Assembly (NCBI RefSeq): GCF_963669205.1
Contig: NZ_OY769915.1
Location: 2,454,001-2,518,000 of the forward strand
Reading direction: 5' to 3'
Length of the DNA: 64,000 nt
Source: an uncultured Roseibium sp.
GTDB taxonomy: Bacteria > Pseudomonadota > Alphaproteobacteria > Rhizobiales > Stappiaceae
Of this stretch, positions 8,098 through 16,192 are shown in pieces. The position numbers and the translations under genes were made by a program. The notes under the pieces were generated by a model, which saw only the letters and a list, made by a program, of their open reading frames with translations, searched no databases and was not told the origin of the DNA. Numbering within the stretch: position 1 is the first letter of the stretch; each line of letters opens with the position of its first letter.

Positions 8098-9255
8098 TCA
8101 ATGTCTGCTCAGCAGGATCCGGCGCGGATATTCCGTGATGTATTCGGCCCCGTTTGCCGTAACGACTATGGAATCGCCAATACGGCCGGCGGTGACACCA
8201 TCGATGGCAATCCCGCCGTCGACAGCGAAGGTCATTCCGGGCTTGAGGACCGTCTTGTCCCCTTCCTTCAATTCAGGTGCCTCAAGATAGGCGACACCGA
8301 TGGACCTACCGGTTCGGTAGCCCGTCTGATAGCCGCGTTCGCGGTAAACGTCATTGGCGGCCATGGCGACCTCTTCGGCAAGAACGCCTGGGCATATCGC
8401 TGCGATGGCGGCCTGCTGCGCCGCAATTGCGGCTTCCTGCACGTCGCGCGCATCATCGGTGACATCGCCGATATGAAACATACGGTCGAAGCCGAGCTTG
8501 TATTGTTTGAACTGGGCCATGTTGCAAAAGCAGAAATAGACCGGATCGTATTTCCGGTAAGCCTTGACGCCCGCGCGTCTGTGCACCATCGAAGTGTCCG
8601 AGCCGCTTTGAAGGATCTGCAGATTGTGGATCATCGGCGACACGAACCGATCCCAACCCTTGTCCGTCAGGAAACCGGCGGCTTTTCGGGACCCGGCTTC
8701 AATCACGGCGAGCGCGGATTCAAATTCCTGCGCGCCTTCGCGCAGAGACTCGTGCGCCGCCAGCATCATCGCACCGGCGATCTGCCCGGCTTCTTTCATG
8801 ACGCCGATCTCGAACTCGGTCTTGATCGTGCGCATGTCTCCCAGAAGCGCGGATATGTTCCTGAGGGCGCAATCCGGAAAGGTGTCATCAAGGAAGTTGC
8901 GGACAATCGCCGGAATCGAGTTCCGCTCGATCCATATTTCCGCCGGGGCATTGCCCAACGTTTCCGAAAGCGCGCGTGCCCAGCTACGCTGACCGGCATC
9001 TTCCCAGACCCTGATATCCTCGACCCAGGTCATCGCAGCCACCATTTCGCTTTCCATCAGGGGGGTGATGACGGTAGGAGCGCCGCTCCGGCGGACAACC
9101 AGCAGGGTCGGGCGGCCGAACTCTATGCCAAGATAACCCCAGAAACCGGCAAGATATGCGATTGAGCTTTCGTCGGTGAACACCGCAAGTTCGATCCCTG
9201 CATCGCCCATGCGCTGCTGCAGTTCCGCTGTCTTCTGCTTTGCGTGGTCCAGCAT
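8098..9255 (-). CDS. M24-family creatinase-like protein (B)
   Basis: 385 residues, same two-domain layout as its neighbour (N-terminal domain with SIAYLAGFWGYLG; pita-bread domain from about 165). The five M24 metal-ligand positions look degenerate: the Asp positions fall in YFCFCNMAQF, the His position in GRSIGVAYLEAP, and the two Glu positions read AVDGG and VTANGAEY. A metal-free hydrolase or a partner of protein A is likely. ATG at 9255 with GGGGAGG just upstream. A tandem pair of divergent M24 proteins suggests either a heteromeric enzyme or two consecutive hydrolytic steps. Confidence 0.83.
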   Translation of the reverse strand: MLDHAKQKTAELQQRMGDAGIELAVFTDESSIAYLAGFWGYLGIEFGRPTLLVVRRSGAPTVITPLMESEMVAAMTWVEDIRVWEDAGQRSWARALSETLGNAPAEIWIERNSIPAIVRNFLDDTFPDCALRNISALLGDMRTIKTEFEIGVMKEAGQIAGAMMLAAHESLREGAQEFESALAVIEAGSRKAAGFLTDKGWDRFVSPMIHNLQILQSGSDTSMVHRRAGVKAYRKYDPVYFCFCNMAQFKQYKLGFDRMFHIGDVTDDARDVQEAAIAAQQAAIAAICPGVLAEEVAMAANDVYRERGYQTGYRTGRSIGVAYLEAPELKEGDKTVLKPGMTFAVDGGIAIDGVTAGRIGDSIVVTANGAEYITEYPRRILLSRH

Positions 9256-9273
9256 TCAGCCTCCCCTTATCCG

Positions 9274-9378
9274 TTAGTTTTCGAAGGCTTTCCGGCAGGC
9301 AGACCGTTCGCGCTTTCGAAAGGCAAGCAACCGAGCGGTCCGGCTGACGTCAAGCACGGTGTCGAGAGCATGTGACAT
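9274..9378 (-). CDS. Possible 34-residue leader ORF
   Basis: A short ORF between the putative operators and the first M24 gene: ATG at 9378 with GAGGGA about 8 nt upstream, stop at 9274-9276, then 18 nt to the M24 start. The product begins MSHALDTVLDV and is rich in Arg/Lys/Ala. It has no family I recognise. It could be a leader peptide or a chance ORF; the ribosome site and tight spacing are the only evidence. Confidence 0.3.
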   Translation of the reverse strand: MSHALDTVLDVSRTARLLAFRKRERSACRKAFEN

Positions 9379-9440
9379 GCGCGTATCCCTCTTTTCAAGT
9401 CGATGGCGGAAGCGCAGGAGCAAAGACGGCAATCCCTTAT

Positions 9441-9454
9441 TTGGTGTACCTTTA
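9441..9454. promoter_or_regulatory. GGTRTACC operator-like motif, copy 1
   Basis: TTGGTGTACCTTTA with a palindrome-like core GGTGTACC. The same 14-mer, with one base different, recurs at 9566. The TGGTNNACC form resembles operators of FadR/FCD-type GntR regulators; a GntR gene of that type lies in this locus at 14883. It would lie upstream of the leftward operon. Confidence 0.45.
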
Positions 9455-9565
9455 AATTTGAAGTGACGAACTTACAAGAAAAATTCTCGCATGAAGCCCA
9501 AAAAAATATCAAAAAGAGGCATAAAATCAGATTTGTAAGGCTGTCTGTTGCAAAGAGGTGAATAA

Positions 9566-9579
9566 TTGGTATACCTTTA
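9566..9579. promoter_or_regulatory. GGTRTACC operator-like motif, copy 2
   Basis: TTGGTATACCTTTA; the core GGTATACC is a perfect 8-bp palindrome. It begins 125 nt after copy 1 and lies 44 nt before the importer start codon, where a repressor would block transcription of the binding-protein gene. Assignment to the GntR protein is inference. Confidence 0.48.
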
Positions 9580-9622
9580 TGTCATTAGGGGATCAAACAC
9601 CTTCACATAAGGGAACAGACCT

Positions 9623-10465
9623 ATGACAAAGATTGGAAAGTCGATTTCCGCCGCCATCATGCTGATTGGAGCGGTGTCTGTGGCCTCGGCCGGCCCGATT
9701 CAGGATCGCATTGATGCGGGCGAAACGATCCGCATCGGTTTTGCAAACGAAATCCCCTGGGCCTATCCGGGCGATGGCAACGAGCCGCTGGGATTTGCCA
9801 ATGTGCACGCGCTCGGCGTCTTGAAGGCGATGGGATATGAGAATATCGAGCCTGTCGTCACCGAGTGGGGCGGACTGATACCGGGTCTGAAGGCGGGCCG
9901 CTTCGACATCATCACCGGCGGCATGTACATCATCGGCAGCCGGTGTGAGAACATCTCGTTCTCCGAGCCGATGGGCATCTTCGGCGACGCTTTCCTGGTC
10001 GAGGCAGGCAACCCCAAGAACATCAATAGCTATGCCGATATCAAGGGTAGCGGATCTCTCATGGTCACCGGTGCCGGCTACAACACGGTTGAGGCGGCCA
10101 AGAAAGAAGGCGTCGATGAGACCCGTATCATGCAGGTGCCCGGGCCAACCGAAATCCTTGCCGCGATGCGAGCGGGCCGTGCGGATGCCGGCGCTGCGAC
10201 CTATTTCACCTTGCTTGGTCTTGCCGAGCAGTCGGACGGCAAACTTGAAGTGACCGACCCCAATAACCTGCCGGACTGGACAAAGAACTGGGTGGGCATC
10301 GGTTTCCGGTCGGACGACGGAGATTTCCTGAAAGCCTTCAACGCGGCGCAGGCCGACTATCTTGGAAGCGATGCGATGCTTCAGGCCGTGGCACCGTTCA
10401 AATACGGAAAGACCCAGTTGCCGGACCCGAGCGTGAAGACCGAGTGGATCTGCGCAAATCGATGA
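9623..10465 (+). CDS. ABC importer substrate-binding protein, ectoine/hydroxyectoine (EhuB)-like
   Basis: 280 residues, periplasmic, with a signal peptide (AAIMLIGAVSVASAG, cleavage near 23). It is a family 3 solute-binding protein: IRIGFANEIPWAYP, then MIPGL-type LIPGLKAGRFDIITGG and RCENISFSEPM, all with close counterparts in EhuB. The ligand is probably a small zwitterion such as ectoine or a related cyclic or N-acyl amino acid. It opens a four-gene importer operon; a hairpin after its stop probably keeps its transcript more abundant than the permease genes. Confidence 0.85.
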   Translation: MTKIGKSISAAIMLIGAVSVASAGPIQDRIDAGETIRIGFANEIPWAYPGDGNEPLGFANVHALGVLKAMGYENIEPVVTEWGGLIPGLKAGRFDIITGGMYIIGSRCENISFSEPMGIFGDAFLVEAGNPKNINSYADIKGSGSLMVTGAGYNTVEAAKKEGVDETRIMQVPGPTEILAAMRAGRADAGAATYFTLLGLAEQSDGKLEVTDPNNLPDWTKNWVGIGFRSDDGDFLKAFNAAQADYLGSDAMLQAVAPFKYGKTQLPDPSVKTEWICANR

Positions 10466-10470
10466 TCTGA

Positions 10471-10497
10471 AAGGGCGGGGTGTTTGCCCCGCCTTTT
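10471..10497 (+). terminator. Intra-operon terminator/attenuator after the binding-protein gene
   Basis: GCGGGG and CCCCGC pair across a TGTTTG loop, extended by an AAGG/CTTTT shoulder and followed by a short T run. It begins 6 nt after the stop of the binding-protein gene and ends about 20 nt before the first permease gene. Such hairpins commonly set a high binding protein to permease ratio in importer operons. Confidence 0.65.
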
Positions 10498-10518
10498 GCA
10501 CCGACAGTCGGAGTTCGC

Positions 10519-11184
10519 ATGTCCTATTCGGAGTTTCTTGCAGAGTTTGGCGGCCGTTTTCTGGACGGGTCGGTCGTCACGGTCGCACAGTTTGTGCTGG
10601 CCGCGGCGCTGGCGATTGCAATTGCTTTGGCCTTCGGGCTCCTCAAGCTGTCGCGCCACTGGGCTGCCCGCGGTGTGGCGACCCTCTACATCGAACTCTT
10701 CCGTGGAACCTCGCTGCTGGTCCAACTCTACTGGATCTTCTTCGTCCTGCCTCTGTTTGGTGTGACGCTGGAGAAATTCACGGCGGGATTTCTGGCGGTT
10801 GGCATGAACCTCGGAGCCTATGGCGCAGAACTTGTCCGGGGCGCCGTCCGGTCTGTACCGAAGGGGCAATGGGAAGCGGCCTACGCACTTTCCATGTCAC
10901 CGGCCCGGCGAATGTGGCGCATCATTCTCCCGCAAGCGCTGGTGATCATGCTGCCGGGATGGGGAAACCTGCTGATTGAACTGCTCAAAGCCACAGCCCT
11001 GGTTTCGCTCATTTCAGTCACCGATCTGATGTTCGAAGCGAAGCAGGTCAACAGCACGACCTTTCTCTCCATACAGGCGTTCGGGACCGCTCTGGTCATC
11101 TACTACATCTTCGCACGGTTCCTTCTAACACCCGCGCTGCGACGGCTTGAGTTGTCGATGGCGCGCCGGATCGGAAAGGCCTGA
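10519..11184 (+). CDS. ABC importer permease (EhuC-like)
   Basis: 221 residues of a polar amino acid-type (HisM/GlnP family) inner-membrane permease with about five transmembrane helices. The EAA loop is present (EAAYALSMSPARRMWRIILPQA, about residues 120-141), which docks the ATPase. ATG at 10519 follows GGAG; an in-frame GTG at 10480 lies inside the terminator hairpin and is rejected. It pairs with the next permease gene to form the heterodimeric channel. Confidence 0.88.
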   Translation: MSYSEFLAEFGGRFLDGSVVTVAQFVLAAALAIAIALAFGLLKLSRHWAARGVATLYIELFRGTSLLVQLYWIFFVLPLFGVTLEKFTAGFLAVGMNLGAYGAELVRGAVRSVPKGQWEAAYALSMSPARRMWRIILPQALVIMLPGWGNLLIELLKATALVSLISVTDLMFEAKQVNSTTFLSIQAFGTALVIYYIFARFLLTPALRRLELSMARRIGKA

Positions 11185-11188
11185 GGCG

Positions 11189-11857
11189 ATGTTTGACTGG
11201 CGATGGGATTTTGCCTTGGAAATCTTGCCCCGGCTCGTTGTCGCGACGGGCAACACGCTGATGGCGGCAGGCGCCGGCTATATCATAGCCATCCTCCTCG
11301 GACTGATCCTGGCACTCGCGCAGCGAACACCTTTCAGACCGGTCACCTGGATTGTCCGCGAGGCGGTCGAGTTCATCAGATCTACGCCGCTCGTGCTGCA
11401 GATTTTCTTTGTGTTCTACGTCGGACCGCAATTCGGCATTCGACTGGATCCCTGGACCGCGGGAATGATTGCGATTGGCCTGCATTATTCCGCGTACCTC
11501 TCGGAGGTCTACCGGGGCGGGCTTGATGCCGTTCCCAAAGGCCAATGGGAGGCGTGCACGTCCCTGAGCATGTCCATGCGCCAGACCTATGTCCGCGTCA
11601 TCATTCCGCAAGCCCTCCCGCCTTCGGTCGCCGGGATGGGCAATTATCTCGTCGGAATCTTCAAGGACACGCCGATGCTTTCCGTCATCGGGGTCGCCGA
11701 ACTCATGCATACCGCCAACGCGATCGGCTCCGAGCACTACCGTTTCCTGGAACCGTTCACGCTCGTCGGCATCATTTTCCTTGCGATTTCCCTGCCTTCC
11801 GCCGGCCTGATCAGGCTTTTTGAAAACTGGGTGCGCCGCAGGATTGGAATTGACTGA
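11189..11857 (+). CDS. ABC importer permease (EhuD-like)
   Basis: 222 residues, second permease of the importer. It carries REAVEFIRSTPLVLQIFF in the first half, typical of polar amino acid permeases, and the EAA loop EACTSLSMSMRQTYVRVIIPQA. The ATG at 11189 starts 5 nt after the previous stop. Its stop TGA shares a base with the ATG of the ATPase gene, so translation is coupled. Confidence 0.88.
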   Translation: MFDWRWDFALEILPRLVVATGNTLMAAGAGYIIAILLGLILALAQRTPFRPVTWIVREAVEFIRSTPLVLQIFFVFYVGPQFGIRLDPWTAGMIAIGLHYSAYLSEVYRGGLDAVPKGQWEACTSLSMSMRQTYVRVIIPQALPPSVAGMGNYLVGIFKDTPMLSVIGVAELMHTANAIGSEHYRFLEPFTLVGIIFLAISLPSAGLIRLFENWVRRRIGID

Positions 11858-12669
11858 TGGACAAGTTGACTGCTTACCCGCTCGAACTGGATGGAACGGA
11901 TGTTCCCATGGTCCGGTTCATGAACGTTACCAAGAAATATGGTGCGCTGACCGTTCTGGAAGATCTGAACCTCGACATAACCGAAGGAGAGATGGTCTCG
12001 ATCATCGGTCCTTCCGGATCCGGCAAGACGACAGTTTTGCGCATGTTGATGCTGGAGCAGATCAACAAGGGTGTGATTTACGTGGATGGCAGTCCGCTCA
12101 CCCACATGGTGAAGAACGGGACGCTCGTTCCTGCCGACCGGCGGTACCTTCGCATGGCGCGCGAGCCCATCGGTATGTGCTTCCAGCACTTCAACCTGTT
12201 TCCGCACATGACAGCGTTGCAGAACTGCATGGAGGGGCCGGTCCAAGTCCTTGGTCTGACGAAGCAGGAAGCGCGCGAGCGTTCCGAAGAGTTGCTTCAG
12301 ATGGTCGGCATGATCGAAAAACGCGATCAGCATCCCTCGCGGCTTTCCGGGGGGCAGCAACAGCGGGTGGCAATTGCGCGCGCGCTCGCCATGCGCCCCA
12401 AGGTGATGCTCTTCGACGAGGTCACGTCGGCCCTCGACCCGGAAGTGATCGGCGAGGTGACCAACGTCATCCGCAAGCTCGTCTCCGAACACAGCCTGAC
12501 GATGCTCATGGTGACCCACCAGATGGGCTTTGCGCGCGATATTTCGGACCGGGTCTGCTTCTTTTTCGGCGGAAGGATCGAAGAGCAGGGAACGCCGGAC
12601 GAACTCTTCGAAAATCCGCAAAGGGAGCGCACGCAGCAGTTTCTGAGTGCCGTGAAATCCGCGGACTGA
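11857..12669 (+). CDS. ABC importer ATP-binding protein (EhuA-like)
   Basis: 270-residue ATPase that energises uptake through the two upstream permeases. Walker A GPSGSGKTT, Q-loop CFQHFNLFPHMTA, signature LSGGQQQR, Walker B VMLFDEVTSALDPE and H-loop VTHQMGFA are all intact. It is slightly longer than GlnQ-type ATPases because of an insertion around LTHMVKNGTLVPADRRYLRMARE, a feature shared with EhuA. Last gene of the importer operon. Confidence 0.9.
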   Translation: MDKLTAYPLELDGTDVPMVRFMNVTKKYGALTVLEDLNLDITEGEMVSIIGPSGSGKTTVLRMLMLEQINKGVIYVDGSPLTHMVKNGTLVPADRRYLRMAREPIGMCFQHFNLFPHMTALQNCMEGPVQVLGLTKQEARERSEELLQMVGMIEKRDQHPSRLSGGQQQRVAIARALAMRPKVMLFDEVTSALDPEVIGEVTNVIRKLVSEHSLTMLMVTHQMGFARDISDRVCFFFGGRIEEQGTPDELFENPQRERTQQFLSAVKSAD

Positions 12670-12767
12670 TCGCCAGGACTTGAAGCGTAAAAATGGGGCA
12701 GGGAAGGAGCAGAAAGCCGAGGCCTTGACGTTTGGATACCGCAGGGCTCGGGAGAAGGGAGATCCAA

Positions 12768-13781
12768 ATGACTGACGAAATCAGTGAAACTTGCAAACCT
12801 CAGGTTCTGGACACCGTGCTGCAGGGAGTTGGACCGTGTGATCTGGAACAATTTGCGGCGTGCCGTCCTGACACGGCAAGAGTTGTGCAGCTCAGTGAAG
12901 GCCGTTTTGCGGGTCGGCTGTCGACCCACGAGTTTCCCGGTATCTCGCTTTGTCTCGAGTGGTGCAATCAGATGATCGAGAAGGAGATCCATCTGGACAA
13001 CGGCAATCTGGCTTTCAGCATGTGTGTGGACACGCGGTGTCCCGATCTCTCCTACAACGGTGTGACCAAGGAAAAAGACTGGATTCTCCTGCAGTCAGGC
13101 GGCGACAGGAGCGTTCTGATTTCTCCGGCTGAGAGCACTCAATTGACCGTCAAGGTCAGCAAAAGGATATTTCGCGAACTAATGGATGCTCTGCCGGAGA
13201 TTGCGGACTGGCTGAATGGTTCGCACGCGCATGGTGAGATTCTGAAGACGAAGTTTTTTGCGAACCGGCTCAGGGACGTCTGCCGTGTCGCGCTAGAGGC
13301 TTCGCAACTTCCCGGAAGTGTCGAGCGCCGGCAAGCATTTGGAAACAGCTTGCTGGCGAGTCTGGTAACCGGCCTGACTTTTGAATGGTTGTCGCGGCAG
13401 GCATTTTCCACCTATCAAAGGCCGCGCGTACTTGAGCTTTTCCAGGCGGCGAGGCAGGTACTTTTGAAACATGACGGGGAAGCGGAACTCTTGAGTTCGT
13501 GCGGGCTGGGTTCGCGGCGCTCAATCGAAAAAGCCTTCGCTGAGCTGATCAATATGGGACCGGCAAAATATTCGCGGATCGTGCGCTTGAACAATTCGCG
13601 CAGGAAACTGCACGACAGAACCTATGCTGATACCAGCATTGGAGACATCGCGGCTGAAGAAGGGTTTTGGGACTGGAGCAGGTTTACGTCTTACTATCGG
13701 AAACAGTTTGGCGAATTGCCTTCCGAGACACGCAGCAAATCCTCCTTTCCGGTGGTTGCACCGGACATGCTGGCCGCATGA
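12768..13781 (+). CDS. AraC family transcriptional regulator (EutR-like)
   Basis: 337 residues. The C-terminal AraC/XylS double helix-turn-helix occupies about 240-325: GLGSRRSIEKAFAELINMGPAKYSRIVRLNNSRR is split here as GLGSRRSIEKAF and NMGPAKYSRIVRLN, with SIGDIAAEEGFWDWSRFTSYYRKQFGE forming the second helix pair. The N-terminal half resembles the effector part of EutR-like proteins. The ATG at 12768 has AAGGGAG upstream. It lies 98 nt past the importer and is probably a local activator; its inducer is unknown. Confidence 0.85.
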   Translation: MTDEISETCKPQVLDTVLQGVGPCDLEQFAACRPDTARVVQLSEGRFAGRLSTHEFPGISLCLEWCNQMIEKEIHLDNGNLAFSMCVDTRCPDLSYNGVTKEKDWILLQSGGDRSVLISPAESTQLTVKVSKRIFRELMDALPEIADWLNGSHAHGEILKTKFFANRLRDVCRVALEASQLPGSVERRQAFGNSLLASLVTGLTFEWLSRQAFSTYQRPRVLELFQAARQVLLKHDGEAELLSSCGLGSRRSIEKAFAELINMGPAKYSRIVRLNNSRRKLHDRTYADTSIGDIAAEEGFWDWSRFTSYYRKQFGELPSETRSKSSFPVVAPDMLAA

Positions 13782-13962
13782 AAACGTCTTTCTGGAACCA
13801 ATGCGCAGAAACACGGCAGTGGCACGAACGATGTTTCAAGAGCATTGTTCGTTGCACAACAAGGACGCTTCGGGCACGTAGGCGGCCAGGTAACCCGCAC
13901 GCTGAACCCGGCCCTCGCGCCTGAGAGCAAGGCCGGTGTTTTGCGGAAAAGGAGAACGCCAC

Positions 13963-14766
13963 ATGAAAATCGGCATCGCCGGGACGGGAGCGATCGGACT
14001 TGGTGTCGCAAGAGCATTGACCGAAGGCGGCATCCCCGGATGCGAACTCGCGGGCATTTCGGCCCGGAACGCCGAACGGGCCGCGGAGGTCGCCCGTGAA
14101 TTGTCCACCCCGCTACGCAACATGACATTTGATGGCCTGGCGGATGCGTGCGATCTCGTCGTCGAGGCCTTGCCGCCAGCGATGTTCGACAGCCTGACCC
14201 GGCCCGTACTTGCAAGCGGCAAGGTACTGGTCGTCTTGTCGGCAAGCCAGTTACTCGGGCGGGAGGACCTGATTGATTTGGCCTCGAGCGCAGGCGGACG
14301 CATTCTCGTCCCCTCCGGGGCGATGCTCGGCCTGGATGCCATCAAGGCCGTAAACCAGGGCACAATCAGGTCAATCACGATCGAGACCCGCAAGCCCGTC
14401 GCAGGCCTGGTGAACGCACCGTACATTCAAAAGACGGGACTGGATTTGAGCGCGCTCTCCGAAGCCACCTGCATCCTCGCCGGATCGGTAACGGACGTCG
14501 CGCGAGCGTTTCCGGCAAACGTGAATGTGGCAGCCGCGCTCAGCCTTGCCGGGATCGGCCCGGACCGAACGCGCATGGAGGTTTGGGCAGACCCTTCCTT
14601 GAGCCGGAACCTGCACACGGTCCGGGTTGCCTCCGACAGTTCCGATTTTACCATGCAGATTCAGAACCGGCCGAGTGCCGAAAACCCGGCAACCGGCAGG
14701 ATCACGCCGCAAAGCGTCATCGCGCTTTTGAAGGATCTTCATGCAGTCATGAGAATAGGCACTTGA
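13963..14766 (+). CDS. Aspartate dehydrogenase-like protein (NadX/DUF108 family)
   Basis: 267 residues. An N-terminal Rossmann fold (GIAGTGAIGLGVARAL) is followed by a DUF108 domain with NVNVAAALSLAGIGPDRT, ADP and the ENPATGRITPQSVIALL ending. These are hallmarks of L-aspartate dehydrogenase, which interconverts aspartate and oxaloacetate plus ammonia via iminoaspartate. In a catabolic locus it would feed an aspartate-type product into the TCA cycle. NAD biosynthesis is the usual alternative role, but no nadA or nadC is nearby. Start: ATG at 13963 after AAAAGGAG. Confidence 0.87.
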   Translation: MKIGIAGTGAIGLGVARALTEGGIPGCELAGISARNAERAAEVARELSTPLRNMTFDGLADACDLVVEALPPAMFDSLTRPVLASGKVLVVLSASQLLGREDLIDLASSAGGRILVPSGAMLGLDAIKAVNQGTIRSITIETRKPVAGLVNAPYIQKTGLDLSALSEATCILAGSVTDVARAFPANVNVAAALSLAGIGPDRTRMEVWADPSLSRNLHTVRVASDSSDFTMQIQNRPSAENPATGRITPQSVIALLKDLHAVMRIGT

Positions 14767-14882
14767 CGCTATCGAAAAGGAGCATGCAATGCTTGCAGCG
14801 GGCAGGCGCCCATCTCCGGTACTGGCACTGTGTCTGACAGTAACCTCATGACTCAGATTGACGAAAGCAGCTCTGGCACCCG

Positions 14883-15536
14883 ATGACAAAACAGGACATT
14901 TTCGAAACTCTGCGCATGCGGGTCTGTATGCTGGACTATGCGCCGGAAGCGCGTCTGAACGAGCGCGAACTGGCAGCTGAATTCGGTGTCAGCAGGACAC
15001 CCATGCGTGCCGTTTTGCAGCGCCTCGAACGCGACGGCCTCATAGAAAGCAGGCATGGACAGGGCACTGCCGTCACAAGCATAGACCTGAAGCGGATGCA
15101 AGATGTCTACGTGGTGCGCATGCGACTGATGGATGCGCTTTCCGACAGCACGAGACTGCCCATACCCGATGGGCTTGAGGCGACGCTTGCCGATCTGGTT
15201 GCCGCATGCGCCGAGTTGCTTAAGAGCCGTGACAAGCGTGAATTCGCTCAGATCAACATCCAGCTGAATACGATCCTGCACGGACTGGTCAAGAATGACG
15301 TGTTGCGCGAGATAAACGAGAAGCTTTTCTTCGAGTCCGCCAGGTTCTGGTTTCTGCTTCTGGACGAACTGGATTTTGCGGAACAGGTGCAGGCGCTGAT
15401 TGACGAGATTTCAATGATCCGCCGTGCGATTGCGCTTCGGGACGTAAAACTCGCCGCTGAAATTCACAAGGCCCACCTGGCATTGGTCCTCTCATCCATC
15501 AGACAGCGGAGCGCCGCCTCCGGCGATATCTCTTGA
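14883..15536 (+). CDS. GntR family transcriptional regulator (FCD-type)
   Basis: 217 residues. Winged helix at the N-terminus (LNERELAAEFGVSRTPMRAVLQRLERDGLIE) and an all-helical FCD ligand-binding domain after about residue 80, which often binds small carboxylates through a metal site. It closes the catabolic locus and is the best candidate to bind the paired TTGGTRTACC motifs between the divergent operons. Effector unknown; probably the pathway substrate or an intermediate. Confidence 0.9.
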   Translation: MTKQDIFETLRMRVCMLDYAPEARLNERELAAEFGVSRTPMRAVLQRLERDGLIESRHGQGTAVTSIDLKRMQDVYVVRMRLMDALSDSTRLPIPDGLEATLADLVAACAELLKSRDKREFAQINIQLNTILHGLVKNDVLREINEKLFFESARFWFLLLDELDFAEQVQALIDEISMIRRAIALRDVKLAAEIHKAHLALVLSSIRQRSAASGDIS

Positions 15537-15601
15537 GCGCGTGTCCTCAGGCATTTGCATCGCTTGACAGGTGTCAATGAAGTCCGGCGGGTAGGACTGC
15601 A

Positions 15602-16180
15602 ATGTTTCAAGCGTCCGGCGGAAAGTGGCTGCTGGAGGAAGCCCGGGAGCAGAGAGTGACGCCGGAAATTGAGATCAAATACGCAGAAATTGGCAATCTG
15701 GAAGCGTTGCGGCAGCTATATCTCGACGCGTTTCATGACGAAGACCTGTATCCTCTTGTTTCGAAACTGCTCGGTGGCCCTGTGCCGGTCACGTCTTTAG
15801 TGGCTGATTTCGGCGGGACTCCTGTCGGGCATGTGATCTTCACGCGGTGCACGGTAGAGCCGGGGGGCGTGGCCGTCGCTCTCCTGGGTCCGCTCTGCGT
15901 GACCCCCGGACGACAGAAAAGCGGGATCGGTTCCGCATTGGTGCGGTCAGGTTTCGATCATCTGAAAGCGGCCGTTGCCCGCGTGTTTGTTCTCGGTGAT
16001 CCGAAATACTACGCCCGTTTCGGGTTCAAGCCGGATCACCTGGTCGAAACACCCTGTCCGATCCCCGCTGAGTGGAAGGATGCCTGGCAGTCCGTACGAC
16101 TTGACAACGGCAACACCGCCATGACCGGACGCCTGATTGTTCCCGATGCCTGGAATGATCCATCTCTTTGGTCGGATTGA
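15602..16180 (+). CDS. GNAT family N-acetyltransferase (YhbS-like)
   Basis: 192 residues. The acetyl-CoA site is recognisable as LGPLCVTPGRQKSGIGSALV (motif A with R-x-x-G-x-G/A variant), then VFVLGDPKYYARFGFKP, typical of the YhbS/COG3153 group. Such enzymes acetylate small molecules or protein N-termini; the target here is not known. The N-terminal 20 residues before VTPEIEIKYAEI may be an overcalled extension, since a GTG at about 15656 is an alternative start. It converges with the MarR-GNAT gene 12 nt away. Confidence 0.82.
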   Translation: MFQASGGKWLLEEAREQRVTPEIEIKYAEIGNLEALRQLYLDAFHDEDLYPLVSKLLGGPVPVTSLVADFGGTPVGHVIFTRCTVEPGGVAVALLGPLCVTPGRQKSGIGSALVRSGFDHLKAAVARVFVLGDPKYYARFGFKPDHLVETPCPIPAEWKDAWQSVRLDNGNTAMTGRLIVPDAWNDPSLWSD

Positions 16181-16192
16181 GATGCGTGTATT

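Larger units (their letters stand above)
9256..9622. promoter_or_regulatory. Divergent control region of the catabolic locus
   Basis: This 367-nt region separates the leftward hydrolase operon from the rightward importer operon. The right two-thirds is AT-rich compared with its surroundings. It holds two copies of TTGGTRTACCTTTA and the possible 34-residue ORF. A ribosome site (AAGGGAAC) precedes the importer start at 9623. No other gene is supported. Confidence 0.55.

Noticed and set aside
9267..9512. 81-codon minus-strand ORF between the divergent operons
   Set aside because: Runs through the operator-like motif and has no ribosome site or domain.
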